From Cryoendolithus antarcticus (taxonomy: Eukaryota; Ascomycota; Dothideomycetes; Cladosporiales; Cladosporiaceae), in assembly GCA_002077065.1 (NCBI GenBank), contig NAJO01000001.1, positions 744,001-808,000 of the forward strand: a stretch of 64,000 bases of DNA. Reading direction: 5' to 3'. Positions 22,688-32,001 of this stretch are shown here, piece after piece. Below the pieces are notes generated by a model, which did no database searches, was not told where the DNA came from, and worked only from the letters and a program-made list of their open reading frames with translations. The first letter of the stretch is position 1. Each line of letters starts with the position of its first letter. Position numbers and translations under genes: made by a program.

Positions 22688-24151
22688 TCACCGCTCATCC
22701 TGGTCCCTCTCAGCAGTTCTGCAGGGTTCGTCCGCCGGCTCGGCATTATCATCTATACTCCACTCGGCGCCCTCCTCGTACTCCTCAAAAGGCATAGGAT
22801 GTACCTCAGATAACGGTGTCTCGTCTCCATCCTCTTCGTCCACCTCCTTCTCATCTTCAACATCTTCTGCAAATGCCACGCTTTTCCGGCTGCCTCGTCT
22901 CTCTTTGCTGACTGCCGAATTTTCACTCACAGCCCGCCTATTCTCTTCAACCACATCCCCGTTCCAAGGCCTACAAGCCTTCACCGCTGTCTCTCCACAT
23001 CGTAGACAAGTCCAGCCATCGCCCTCTTCGGCTGCAATCCGCTGCGCAATACAGATGTAGCAGTAGATGCACCCACATGGTATCGTCTCGTAAGGATTCG
23101 CGATATCCGTCGCCGCGCTTCCAATGATCCCACCGCTCTGCCCAGCAGAAGCCAACATGTCCTGCTCGCTCTGCCCACCAACCTGATTCTGATCCTGATA
23201 GCAAATTGCACACGTCCGTTCGGGTAGGAAAGCCAGTTCGCCAGTCTGCACATCCTCCTCCATCTCCTTACTTGCCGCGCTTCCTCCAAATCGCATAGCC
23301 GATAGCCGTGACCAGAACTTCTTCCACATCCCCCCCGCTAGCCTCCTCCACCTCCCCACTCCCACAAGCGGCAGCAAGAACAGCAGAAACTCCGTAAATG
23401 CATGCCACACTAGTTGTCTGTTGAGGTACTCAAAACTCACTTCCCTCCCGCCCAGTCCCTTGAGCGGCACAAGTCGTAATCTCAACAACCGATCAGTCAA
23501 AGATCTATACCGTCCATTCACCAGGAAAACCAAGAACCCTGCAAACGCAGCAACCTGATGCGCCTGTGTCACCCAGTTCGTAGCCCTCGCAGCCCTTCTC
23601 GCCCACACCTCCTCTTCCCTCGCTTCATCCTCTTTGCGTGAGACCCAGACTTCCCACTTCCCCCATCCATACGCCCCACCAACAGTGATCAAGCCATGAA
23701 GTCCTCGTTGCCAGCGCGTCGCTTCGTTCCATACTCCTCGAACCCCATCTTTGCTGCGCCCGTCCTTGTACCCTAAGCCTTGTAGACTGGCGCCATAACT
23801 CCCCCCTCTATCCCAAACGCTCAGCTTCCACAATACCGCCTTGAGCCCCAATTCTACCTCCCCCCGCCAGTCCTCAGTCCAGTGCGCATTCAGGAGTTTC
23901 AATCCCTCGGAAAATTGCGTGGTGAGGAGGGACAGGAGCTCCGTGTCTAGGAGCTCGGCGTCTAGCTGCGTGACGCGCGGGGAGGGAGAGGTGCCGAGAG
24001 GATTGCTGAGAGTCGTGAGGACTGGGGAGAGGGAGTTGTTGAGGCGGGTGGGGAGTATAGAGGGGGGTTTAGGTGGTGGAGAGGAGGGTGGGGAGGAGGT
24101 AGCGGCATGGCGGGCAAAGATGCGCGCTTGGGCGGCGGCGAAGGCGCTCAT
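22688..24151 (-). CDS. PEX2: Peroxin-2, peroxisomal RING E3 ligase subunit
   Basis: PEX2 forms the membrane ubiquitin-ligase complex with PEX10 and PEX12 that ubiquitinates the PTS1 receptor PEX5 for recycling. A single exon encodes 487 residues. The N-terminal Pex2/Pex12 region runs from VTQLDAELLDTELLSLLTTQF through hydrophobic segments (AAFAGFLVFLVNG, AFTEFLLFLLPLVGVG). The RING follows with CAICYQDQ, then NPYETIPCGCIYCYICIAQ and WTCLRCGE; a Cys occupies the position usually held by His in the central CxH motif. The C-terminal 90 residues are acidic and Glu-rich. The Ser/Pro-rich stretch at residues 18-35 is low complexity. Identity as PEX2 rather than PEX10 or PEX12 rests on the RING spacing and the NPYETIPCGC segment. 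Confidence 0.9.
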   Translation of the reverse strand: MSAFAAAQARIFARHAATSSPPSSPPPKPPSILPTRLNNSLSPVLTTLSNPLGTSPSPRVTQLDAELLDTELLSLLTTQFSEGLKLLNAHWTEDWRGEVELGLKAVLWKLSVWDRGGSYGASLQGLGYKDGRSKDGVRGVWNEATRWQRGLHGLITVGGAYGWGKWEVWVSRKEDEAREEEVWARRAARATNWVTQAHQVAAFAGFLVFLVNGRYRSLTDRLLRLRLVPLKGLGGREVSFEYLNRQLVWHAFTEFLLFLLPLVGVGRWRRLAGGMWKKFWSRLSAMRFGGSAASKEMEEDVQTGELAFLPERTCAICYQDQNQVGGQSEQDMLASAGQSGGIIGSAATDIANPYETIPCGCIYCYICIAQRIAAEEGDGWTCLRCGETAVKACRPWNGDVVEENRRAVSENSAVSKERRGSRKSVAFAEDVEDEKEVDEEDGDETPLSEVHPMPFEEYEEGAEWSIDDNAEPADEPCRTAERDQDER

Positions 24152-24510
24152 CGCATTGCTGAGGGGATGACCGACATAGTGGGTGGTTCACGCGAGTAAT
24201 TGAAGAGGCGCATCTTGATCTCACGCGTCGATCAGTGCCAAGGTACCGAGGTATCATGCGCTGAGTCAGCCTCTGGAGAAGCCAACGCGAACGAGTCCTT
24301 CGACAGAGCACTAGAGATGAAGCATGTCAAGGATGAGGTGAGGAGGCGAGAGGAAGCCATAGCAGTTCTGGTGTGTGTGCAGCTTTTCATAACATATGTA
24401 TCACCTCCCGAGTGTCCTCTACATGTCTTTGTTCGGCCCTCGCCTTGACCTTCGCATAATCATTCCACCACATGCTCCTTCGCCACTACACAATCCGAGC
24501 ATCTCCCTCT
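24152..24510. other. Intergenic region
   Basis: About 360 bp containing the PEX2 promoter side and the UGP1 3' flank. No gene or repeat recognised. Confidence 0.5.
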
Positions 24511-26192
24511 CTAGTGCTCAAGCAGTCTCAGCGAGCCCTGCACGACAACGTTCTCCAAGATCGATCCAGGCGGGATATCGATCGTGCTGCCTTCAGTCGC
24601 CACAATAATGACAGTCCCCTTCAACACCACCCCGCGCCCGAAGTTGACGGCACCGGTGACGGTGAGATGATCGAGCTCGAGGATCTTGGGAATGCTCGAA
24701 ATGCGAGCCTGGAAGTTCGAAACCTTCTTGAAGTCGTTGCCGAGCTTGATGAGAGGAGCACCACCGAAGCGGTTGGTGTCCATCACTAGCTGGCCGTGCT
24801 TGAGAGCATACAGATCAGACTTGACGAGCATCAAGTCAGAGCAAGTCTTGACGGGCAAGAAGCGGCGACGCGGCACATTCACACCGTGAGCGTTGTTGAA
24901 GTGACGGATCGCAGCGCCAACAGCAGTCTCGAGCTGGACAATGCTGATGTCCGCCTCGCCCTTCTTATCCGCCGGGATCGTCTTGCCGTTGGGTATGATC
25001 TCCATGGCGAGCTCGTTGCTCTCCACAATGCGCTTGACGGCGCGGAGGTTCATCCAGATGTTGTTGGTGTTGAAGTACTTGAACTTCTTGATCGACTTGA
25101 ACTCGTTGACGTACTGCTTAGGCACCTGGGCGATTTCCAGCAGGCGGGCTTGGCCCTCGTAGTCGATGATTGTGCCACCCTTGACGTCGGCCTTGGTCTT
25201 GTCTGTGAGCTCCATGATGTACTCTGAGCGGGACTCGACCATGTGTTGGAGGATGTTCAAGTCGACAACGGCGCCCAGGTTGTCGGCGTTGGAGAGGAAG
25301 ACGATCTCGACGCCACGCTCGAGGAGCTTGTCAAGGATGCCGGAGTTGTAAAGGGACTCGAAGACGTCGCCGTGACCGGGAGGGTACCAGTCGGAGATCT
25401 GCGAGTCGGCGGATTTGGGTGCGGGAAGGTTGGAGTCCTTGAGAATACGGGGGTACTTGGACTGGTTGAAGGTCATGATGTCGATGTTGTGGCCCTCGTA
25501 CTTCTTGATGATGTTGGCGGTGTCGACATCGGTGTTGAAGGAGTTCATGAGCACGAACGGGACGTTGACGTCGTATGTGCGGTTGAGGTACTCGATCTGG
25601 CGGACTGACAGGTCGAGGAAGGACATGCCGTCGCGGACCTCGATGACGGACTTGGGGCCGACACAGCCCATGGAAGTACCGAGACCGCCATTGAGCTTGA
25701 GGACTGCGAGCTTGCTGAGGAACTCAACAGACTCGTTATTTGCGAGGCTATTGTACTCCACAACCTGCTCTGGCTTGGGTGGGGAGATCTTGCTCCAGTC
25801 GATCTCGTTGCCCTTTGCCTTGTCGTTCAGGTAGCGGCGGAAGAGGGCGAAGAAGTTGTCCATCTCCGTCTCGAAGCGCTTCTTGTCCTTGGGGTCCTTG
25901 ACCGTGTCGGCCAAGTTGTTGAGGGCATTGCGCATTTGGGATGCGGCTACTGATGTAGAGGTGTTCTCGAATGCCTGGCTGCATGTTAGGGTGCTGTCCA
26001 ATGATGCCGAATTCGTGTCCCTCATCTGCTGCCGCTGCCTCACCCACTGCCACACCGTCTCACGCCATTGCGATCTGGAATTGTTCAGTGACTTACCACA
26101 TGGCTCTGGCTCTTTCCATGGTGCTTCTCGGCACCCACCGATGCGCCGTTCTCATTCTTGAGGTGGCTCGGGATTGCGCTCTTGGCGGCCAT
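24511..26192 (-). CDS. UGP1: UTP-glucose-1-phosphate uridylyltransferase
   Basis: Makes UDP-glucose from UTP and glucose-1-phosphate; UDP-glucose feeds cell-wall glucan, glycogen, trehalose and glycosylation. Two exons (26192-26097, 25974-24511) encode 519 residues. The first exon gives [13 protein letters not shown] and ends SQSHV at a GTAAGT donor. The 122-nt intron has a CTAAC branch and joins to [21 protein letters not shown]. The nucleotide-binding loop is [13 protein letters not shown]; other family segments are [37 protein letters not shown] and the C-terminal left-handed helix region [12 protein letters not shown]. Length and all core motifs match eukaryotic UGPases. The in-frame Met upstream in the intron (26055) would give a wrong N-terminus and was rejected. 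Confidence 0.96.
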
Positions 26193-26846
26193 GATGACTG
26201 ATTGTATGTGGTGGAGAGGTTCAATGGGTTGTTACGACTGACTGGAGGTCAAGGAGTAGTCAGTCGGAGTGCTCGAAGTGAACGATATAGATCTTATGCA
26301 AAGCTCACCGAAAGTAGCCGCAAAGGGTGCAGGTGGGGTCGATCCAAAGCTTCAGTTGCCGCAATCACTGATGGCAGGCTCGATTGTGAAGGTGATTGCT
26401 CTTGCCGTGTTGTGTCGTGGCACGTTATATGTACAGGCGGTGTTGTGAAGAGTCAAGCAGAGGCAGGAGAAGCTGCACAGTCCTCGATACACTGCGAAGA
26501 ATAGCAGCGATATTTATTATCGTCCACCCCCAGCCGCCACTATGCACTGTGCGACCCGACTTGCCCCACCCAAAAAAAGTTGAAGCACCCGCCATGCAGG
26601 TCCCACGAGCTACCATTGCCGCCACTACCACGCTAGTATGGCTTTCGTTCAACGTGGTAATTCAGGCTGATCCAGAACTGCTGTTCGTGCTGTTGGTCAT
26701 GTTCGACAGTGCATGCGATTGGGGCTCAGCGAACATAGAGCTGTGTCGCTCATATCGCCTGTATGGGCCCGGCTGTCTGCCAGATCCGGCAGCAGTCACG
26801 AAACGTGCCGGCTTTTAGCGTCGAGAGGCGCATCTCTTCCGGGCGA
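26193..26846. other. Intergenic region (UGP1 promoter)
   Basis: About 650 bp upstream of UGP1. Short open frames on both strands have no recognisable domain. An oligo-A run (near 26570) preceded by CCCACCC is the only distinctive sequence. Confidence 0.45.
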
Positions 26847-27140
26847 TCAGTTTGATAGGCGGTGCGCCTCTACACCGACTTGTCGTTCATCAGCTTGCCA
26901 TGACCCGTCCGTGAGCACCTCGTCTCTCCATCTCTGCACGTGCGACAGCCCGCGCCGGCAGTGGTCAATGATCGAGACTGTGTCCGTGCGATTGTTCACT
27001 GCACGTTCTTTCGCGTCCGCATAGATTCGAAGCGCCTCAAGCACAACTGCCATCCTCGCTTCCAAACATCTCAATATCTCGACGGCAGGAGCCATCCGCT
27101 TGAGCATTTCTCGAGCACACCGCAATAGCGTGTCGTCCAT
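26847..27140 (-). CDS. Possible small helical protein, unknown function
   Basis: I do not recognise this protein. The frame starting at MDDTLLRCAREMLKRM encodes 97 residues whose composition looks protein-like: alternating Leu/Ile/Val with Arg, Glu and Asp, predicted as one or two amphipathic helices (LEARMAVVLEALRIYADAKE, then CRRGLSHVQRWRDEV). It lies head to head with the FolB-domain gene, the two starts being only about 83 bp apart, so they may share a promoter. A longer frame from 27164 exists. There is no intron evidence. The opposite-strand frame is less protein-like. It may also be a chance frame or an exon of a longer gene. Confidence 0.35.
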   Translation of the reverse strand: MDDTLLRCAREMLKRMAPAVEILRCLEARMAVVLEALRIYADAKERAVNNRTDTVSIIDHCRRGLSHVQRWRDEVLTDGSWQADERQVGVEAHRLSN

Positions 27141-27223
27141 CTGAGGCACTCTTGAGGGACACAAGGTAGGTGGTCACAACGAAAATCTTCTCATATCTTT
27201 CACTGGATTGAGATTCCTTCACG

Positions 27224-28057
27224 ATGAGTGACGAATTACAAGAAAGCTCGTCGCGACATCAATCTGCGGATCCAGACTTCGCAACCAGAGCAGAAAACAG
27301 CATCATCTCCGTGCAAGGCTTGCGACTGGATGCTGTGACCGCACCCAACATATGGGGCGACGTGAAACCGCAACCAGCTACGATCAACATCAAGATCTAC
27401 CTACGCGAAGCATTCAAATCCGCAGCCACAGCCGACGCACTGGACAATAGCACCGTGCATTACGGCGAGTTGGCGAAGCGTATACGCAAAGCATCCTCCC
27501 AGTCTCCCGGCAGCAAATACCCCCTTGAGGACATCATCGAAAGTGCTGTAGGAACGACGGAGAACATCTCTTTCAACATTCTCGAAGTCGTGGCTGAGCT
27601 CGTATTGCCCAAGTCAAGCACCTACGGGCAGGCACTCAGTATTTCTGAGAGCCGCGTGTTTGTGGACAAGAGTGGCACAGCTGCTGTCCGAGACCATGTC
27701 AAGTTTCAAGGACTACGTCTGATGGTGCTCGTCGGTGTCAACGCCTACGAACGGAGTGGCAAGCAGCCAGTAGTGCTTGACGTTCTTATTGGGCTTGACA
27801 GTCCGATTGGAGGCTCTATTGCTACGATGGAACAGATTTTCCCGCTTGAGCGATTTCTGGCAGATGAGATTGAAAAGACGGCGTTTGAAACGTTGGAGTC
27901 GCTCGCAGAGCACGTATATGCATTGTTGCGTGGCAGGCTGGAGGCTATGCCACTGGCGAGAGCGGATGTAGTTCAGCTGCGGTTTGAGAAGCCGGCTGCG
28001 ATCGCGTTTGCAGACGCTGCTGTAGTGCAGATACGGCGGCGTCTCACTCTGGGCTGA
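27224..28057 (+). CDS. Tandem dihydroneopterin-aldolase (FolB) domain protein
   Basis: Two consecutive FolB-like domains in a 277-residue protein without introns. The first begins ISVQGLRLDAVTAPNIWGD and the second VKFQGLRLMVLVGVNAYER; each continues with a strand such as PATINIKIYL or QPVVLDVLIGL and a later amphipathic helix and strand. FolB aldolases convert dihydroneopterin to 6-hydroxymethyl-dihydropterin in folate synthesis. In most fungi this activity sits at the N-terminus of the trifunctional Fol1 protein (FolB-FolB-HPPK-DHPS). Here no HPPK or DHPS domain follows: the frame ends at RRRLTLG and the next gene is STI1. It may therefore be a free-standing paralogue. The catalytic Lys/Glu pair cannot be confidently aligned by eye, so activity is not certain. 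Confidence 0.78.
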   Translation: MSDELQESSSRHQSADPDFATRAENSIISVQGLRLDAVTAPNIWGDVKPQPATINIKIYLREAFKSAATADALDNSTVHYGELAKRIRKASSQSPGSKYPLEDIIESAVGTTENISFNILEVVAELVLPKSSTYGQALSISESRVFVDKSGTAAVRDHVKFQGLRLMVLVGVNAYERSGKQPVVLDVLIGLDSPIGGSIATMEQIFPLERFLADEIEKTAFETLESLAEHVYALLRGRLEAMPLARADVVQLRFEKPAAIAFADAAVVQIRRRLTLG

Positions 28058-28464
28058 GCCTAGATACACATAATATCGCAAGGCCCATTGCGTGCTTCTC
28101 CGAAAGTCTTGAGACATCCATATGCAGCTGTGAACGTAGCTACGATACTAGTTCCGGCCCTCGAACCGTCGCTGAGCTGTGCTGTTCATGTGCACGACCA
28201 ACATCCGTCCAACTGCCTCATAGGCGCCCTCGATTTCTCCACCCAACCCCATTCTCTACTCCTGCTTAGTTGATCACATTGGCCGAACAACATGAAAGTG
28301 GATGAATGTTGATATGGCTTGGCATTTTTGCTAGCGTGCAGCTTGAGTCGGGTGGTGGAAGCTGTTTCTAGAAACATCCCGTTTGCAAGGCAGCTCACAA
28401 CTTATATTACACCTCAGTGACTGCGCTTCTCCAAACACTGTTGATCCTCCAACATACACTAATC
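28058..28464. other. Intergenic region, STI1 promoter
   Basis: About 400 bp between the FolB-domain gene and STI1. It contains a heat-shock-element-like palindrome at 28365-28374, listed separately. No open frame of interest. Confidence 0.6.
28365..28374. promoter_or_regulatory. Heat-shock-element core upstream of STI1
   Basis: The palindrome TTTCTAGAAA contains TTC-TA-GAA, the inverted nTTCnnGAAn unit bound by heat-shock factor Hsf1. It lies about 90-100 bp upstream of the STI1 start codon. STI1 is an established Hsf1 target in yeast, so position and gene fit together. A third unit with the right 2-nt spacing is not obvious, although a GAA lies at 28358-28360. Confidence 0.55.
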
Positions 28465-30291
28465 ATGGCGGACGCACTCAAAGCTGAGGGCAACAAGCTC
28501 TTTGCGGCAAAAGACTTCACAGGCGCAGTGTAAGTGTTTAGCTACTTCACCCTAGTCACTACAGCTATACTGATATACATTCACAGCGAGAAGTTCACAC
28601 AAGCGATCGAGCAAGATCCTACAAACCACGTGCTCTACTCTAACCGCTCTGGCGCCTACGCATCACTCAAACAGTACGAGAAAGCAGCTGAAGACGGCAC
28701 GAAATGCACAGAGCTCAAGCCGGACTGGTCGAAAGGCTGGGGAAGAAAGGGCACAGCGCTGCACGGTACGGGAGATCTTGTTGGTGCTACAGATGCGTTT
28801 GAGGAGGCTGTCAAGCTGGACCCGGCAAACGCATCGGCCAAGTCTGGGCTTGAGGCAGTGAAGAGGGCAGTAGAGGCAGAGGCACGGGCAGATGGCATGG
28901 ACGACCCGAGTGGTGGACTGGGCAGCATGTTCAACGATCCCAAGATGATGGAGAAGCTCGCCAACAACCCGAAGACGTCTGCGTTCCTGGGCGACAGTGC
29001 GTTCATGGCGAAGCTGAATGGGTTGAAGACGAATCCGAATGCTATGGGAGAGGCTATGGGTGATCCGAGGTTCCTGCAGGTCATGAGTGTGTTGCTGGGG
29101 ATTGACATGTCGTTTGGCAATCCTGGAGACATGGCAGCTGAGGGCGGTGCGGCGACGAAGAATGGTGCAAGGGTGGAAGAGGAGGATGAAGAGATGCCCG
29201 ACTTGCAGCCAGCATCGAAAGTGGCGCCGGCACAGCCGAAGAAGGCGCCTGAGCCGGAGCCAGAACCTGAACCCGTGGACGAGGAGGCACTCGCTGCGAA
29301 GAAGGCCAAGGAGGATGCAGACACAGAGAAGGCTGCAGGCACGGCAGCATACAAGAAGCGCTCCTTCGATGAAGCTATTGCACACTACACGAAAGCATGG
29401 GATCTGCACAAAGACATCACATACCTCACCAACCGCAGCGCCGCAAACTTCGAGAAAGGCGACTACGATGCCTGCATAGCAGACTGCAAGCAAGCCATCG
29501 ACTACGGCCGTGAAGTCTACGCCGACTTCAAGATCATCGCCAAAGCCTACGGCCGCATGGGCAGCACCTACGAGAAGCAAGGCGACCTCGCCAACGCCGT
29601 CGAGTACTACCAGCGCTCCCTGACCGAGCACCGCACACCTGACATCCTGAACAAGCTCCGCGCCGCCGAAAAAGCCAAGATAACAGCCGCTCGCAACGCC
29701 TACCTCTCCCCCGAAAAAGCCGAAGAAGCCCGCGAACTCGGCAACCAGAAGTTCAAAGAGTCAGACTGGCCCGCAGCCGTAGAAGCCTACTCCGAGATGA
29801 TCAAACGCGCGCCCGAAGACCCACGCGGCTACTCCAACCGCGCCGCCTGCTTGATAAAACTCCTCACCTTTCCCTCCGCCGTCGCGGACTGCGACGAAGC
29901 CCTCACCCGCGATCCCACATTCATCCGCGCCTACCTCCGCAAAGCCCAAGCCCTCTTCGCCATGAAGGAGTACAACAAGTGTCTCGATGCTTGTACAGCG
30001 GCTTCGCAGCACGACAAGGATGGCAAGAACGCGAGGGAGATCCAGCAGCAGAGCCAGAAGGCGTTGAGTGCGCAGTATGAGGCGCAAGAAGGGGAGAGTG
30101 AGGAGCAGACTCAAGAGAGGATCCAGCGGGATCCGGATATCATGCGGATTTTGGGTGATCCGGTTATGCAGAGTATTTTGCAGCAGGCTAAGGGGGACCC
30201 TAAGGCGCTGCAGGATCATATGCGGAATCCGGAGATTGCGGCCAAGGTGCAGAAGTTGATGGCTGCAGGAGTCATCAAGATGGGGAGGTGA
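28465..30291 (+). CDS. STI1: Hsp90 co-chaperone STI1 / Hop
   Basis: Bridges Hsp70 and Hsp90 and hands over client proteins in the cytosol. Two exons (28465-28529, 28587-30291) encode 589 residues. The short first exon gives MADALKAEGNKLFAAKDFTG and the GTAAGT intron restores AVEKFTQAIEQDP. Order of parts: TPR1 (about 1-105), DP1 (GSMFNDPKMMEKLANNPKT, near 140), an acidic Pro/Glu linker, TPR2A (AAGTAAYKKRSFDEAIAHY) and TPR2B (ELGNQKFKESDWPAAVEAYS, then YSNRAACLIKL), then DP2 (DPDIMRILGDPVMQSILQQA) at the C-terminus. This is the complete Sti1 architecture and normal length. The heat-shock element upstream suggests induction by Hsf1. Confidence 0.96.
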
Positions 30292-30512
30292 GAAGAACTT
30301 GCTGGTGGTGTAAGATGATGGAGTCCCGGGAAGCATCGCTGGGCGACATGGTGATGTTGATTAGCTCACAATCGTATAGCATGATACACTTGCTTGCTCA
30401 GTCTTGTCACACGTTCCATGTTCCAGAAGTGCACCATGCTGTTTGATCGATGTAGAACAGTGCTCAATAAGTTTTGCAGTATCTACATATGTACACAGCT
30501 CCACCGTCTCCC

Positions 30513-31718
30513 TTACCCCGTGAAACCTCTCCTCTCAGCACCAGCAAAGAACGCCCTCGCATCATCCACGATCCTGACTGGTGCCTGAAACGACAGGCTA
30601 TGCGGCCCTCCATCCTTCTTCCTCCACCAAGTCATCGCCTCTCCAGCAACCTTGGTCTCTTTGTAGACTGGGAGCTCTCCCTTAACGAGTTGCCACCACC
30701 CTTTCGCCAATTTCTCGAGTAGCTCCTCACCATCCGCAGCAGGCGTCTGATGCCCACATCCTACCTTTACTCGTTTCGCGACCACCGTCCATTCCCCATC
30801 ACCCGTTTCCTCGGCCTTTGCCACAGCCTCGGCGTTCTTAGACTTCACAAATTGAAGCAGTTTACCCATGCTGTAAGCCCACTCTACCAGATCCCCCTGG
30901 CCCGGTCCCCAGATGATAGGCATACCCTGCTCGCCTTCCTCGTAGAAGCTGTCACCAACATAAAGATGCATCTCCCCTTCATCATACCACGCCAGCTCAT
31001 CGGGCGTGTGGCCTGGCGTGGCTATCACCGTAACACCCAAATCCACCCGCTCTCCCTCACCGCCCTTCGGCTGCCCCGGCATCGGCAACGGCCATCTCAG
31101 CCGCTCAAACGACTCAGCCCAGTGCGTCACAGAAAAGTACGGCGTGGGCTTGCCAATGTCATCAAAGTAGCTGTGCTTGGGCAGATTCGATTCTATGAAA
31201 TCCCGACCGTAGCCCGAGGCGAGGATCGAAGTCTGCCCGCCGCGGAGGAATTGGGCAACGCCGCCGATGTGGTCGTAGTGGCAGTGCGTGCAGATTATGA
31301 GATAGGTACGTTTGCCACCGGGGTTGAGAGGAGAATTGTTATTGCAGGGGAGGGGGCAGGATTCGAGGTACTCGCGAAGGTGGATATAGCGGTCTGGTGA
31401 AGTTTTAGTGGCAGTACTTGGAAATTTGCCAATGGGCATGTATTGGCAATGTATGTGCGCATTCAGACATTACGGAGCGAGCGGCGCTTCAAACGAGAGC
31501 ATTCCAACAGTTATGGGAACGCAGGATGATGAGAGAAGTGACTGACCAAGCTTCTTCTTCTCGCTGGGCTCGTCGCAGCCAGTGTCAGTTATGATACAGA
31601 CGTTTGCTGTTGGGTGTAGCTTGATGTAGATGTGCGGGTATTCATCATACACTTCGTCTTCGATAAGTAGGAAGGTTGTGGAGTTGAGCTTTGACGCTGT
31701 GAAGGTACTGCTCGGCAT
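30513..31718 (-). CDS. Metallo-beta-lactamase-fold hydrolase
   Basis: Binuclear-metal hydrolase of unknown substrate. Two exons (31718-31547, 31393-30513) give 350 residues. The intron is about 153 nt with a GTCAGT donor, a CACTAAAAC branch-like element and a CAG acceptor, joining KKKL to DRYIHLREYL. Metal-binding motifs are THCHYDHIGG (HxHxDH), a second His in ATPGHTPDELAWY, an Asp in LYVGDSFYEEG, and a last His in VGCGHQTPAADGEELL. The N-terminal exon holds the usual first strands (FLLIEDEVYDEYPHIYIKL, CIITDTGCDEPS). The layout resembles fungal MBL-fold proteins related to glyoxalase II, without a diagnostic feature of that enzyme. No signal peptide is seen. Confidence 0.82.
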
Positions 31719-32001
31719 TGTGTATCGATTGCAGTGAACAGCTCAGCATGAGCGAGCAAGAAAAGTGTAATAAACTATATCGATTAAGCTTCCGATGCTT
31801 GAGTTGGGCAGAATCTCAATGGCTTCGAATCGAACTGGCAGTAGCTCGATCGGGAAGGTCGATCACGGCTGCAAGGACGGAGTTGGTGGCTGAACAGGAA
31901 GCGAAGGCAAGGATTTAATAACAGACTAGCAATGATAAATACGACACTTCCGATCTATCCCTTTCCACATTCTCCTGGTTAGTTCCACGCCACGATCACG
32001 C

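Noticed and set aside
28663..29631. Long antisense open frame (322 codons) opposite STI1
   Set aside because: It is the mirror of biased codon use in STI1. The product is Leu/Cys/Arg-rich without domains, while the sense strand has complete TPR and DP motifs.
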